A program made the translations under genes and the position numbers. Source: Syngnathus acus (Eukaryota > Chordata > Actinopteri > Syngnathiformes > Syngnathidae). From it: DNA of 64,000 bases. Shown here piece by piece: positions 29,616 to 64,000 of the stretch (its first letter is position 1; each line of letters starts with the position of its first letter). The notes below the pieces were generated by a model. It did no database searches. It saw only the letters and a list, made by a program, of their open reading frames with translations, and had not been told where the DNA came from. The DNA lies in NCBI RefSeq assembly GCF_901709675.1, contig NC_051092.1:10372491-10436490 (forward strand), read 5' to 3'.

Positions 29616-29623
29616 TGACGTCA
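29616..29623. promoter_or_regulatory. fgd4: Perfect CRE palindrome upstream of fgd4 first exon
   Basis: TGACGTCA, 215 bp before the proposed fgd4 ATG at 29838 and within a locally CpG-richer stretch (29560-29700). A CREB/ATF site here would fit a cAMP-responsive fgd4 promoter. Only the motif and its position are seen; function is inferred. Confidence 0.5.
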
Positions 29624-29837
29624 CTAGACGGAGAAGAACTTGACACCTGACACATTCATTCCGTACTCCGTTCGTAAAAACGCCACATGTAGTATTCCCT
29701 TTTAATCAGAGCGTCTCTCTCGTCACCTTTTATGTAAAGAGAAGAGTTTAAAGATTTTTTTTGACGTGTCAGTTTCTACTTGTGAATGAGTCTAATTTGT
29801 GTGTCTGGATGCTGGAGGAGCGTTTTTGCACAAAAGC

Positions 29838-63835
<33,998 letters not shown>

Positions 63836-64000
63836 TGAAGTTTCAAAGCTATTGCATGCATCCTCAATTTTTTTCGAATTTCGTTCTGAGAAGTGATTCA
63901 TTCTGTGTTTTTTTTGTAAACATAATGGTGCCATATTCTAATGTTTCTTAACGGGCTTGTTCCACCATTGTTTTTCGATTTACAATTGTGGCCACACTTT

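Overview
This is vertebrate nuclear DNA, almost certainly from a percomorph-type teleost. Evidence: GT-AG introns from about 150 bp to 17 kb, long AT-rich introns with many microsatellites, several fish-type short terminal-inverted-repeat elements, tRNA-derived SINE-like pieces and a Tc1-like remnant. The species cannot be fixed from the window. Coding sequence is a small fraction; most small open frames are chance or microsatellite reading frames.

Layout. (1) About 0.6-1.5 kb, minus strand: the 5' end of an SLC23-family (nucleobase/ascorbate) transporter gene that runs off the left edge. (2) 6.8-8.35 kb, plus strand: a small paired-class homeobox gene with a Q50 homeodomain, split at the usual 46/47 intron; its last exon is uncertain. 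(3) 10.03-26.13 kb, plus strand: a complete nine-exon bicd1 gene (dynein/dynactin cargo adaptor, about 880 residues). (4) 29.8 kb to the right edge, plus strand: fgd4 (frabin, a Cdc42 guanine-nucleotide exchange factor) from alternative 5' exons through the DH domain, the first PH domain and the start of the FYVE domain; the rest of FYVE and PH2 lie beyond the window. bicd1 followed by fgd4 in the same direction matches the order I recall on human 12p11.

Repeat content. Three different TIR families (185-354, 5211-6154, 10700-11006) share CCGT termini and TA target duplications. There is a clean 303-bp hAT-type MITE with an 8-bp duplication (35850-36152), a second hAT-like piece, a Tc1-like remnant, two or three SINE-like families and many microsatellites.

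Main points to check: a one-base deletion that breaks the fgd4 PH1 frame at about 63.0 kb (real mutation or assembly error); a pair of duplicated 84-nt phase-1 fgd4 exons at 46.9 and 47.1 kb; a bicd1 terminal exon open in two frames, both resembling known BICD1 tails; and alternative fgd4 starts, one lying behind a perfect CRE palindrome. I see no bacterial, viral or otherwise exotic system. All exon calls are manual: splice sites, reading phase and remembered family sequences were checked, but no alignment was run.
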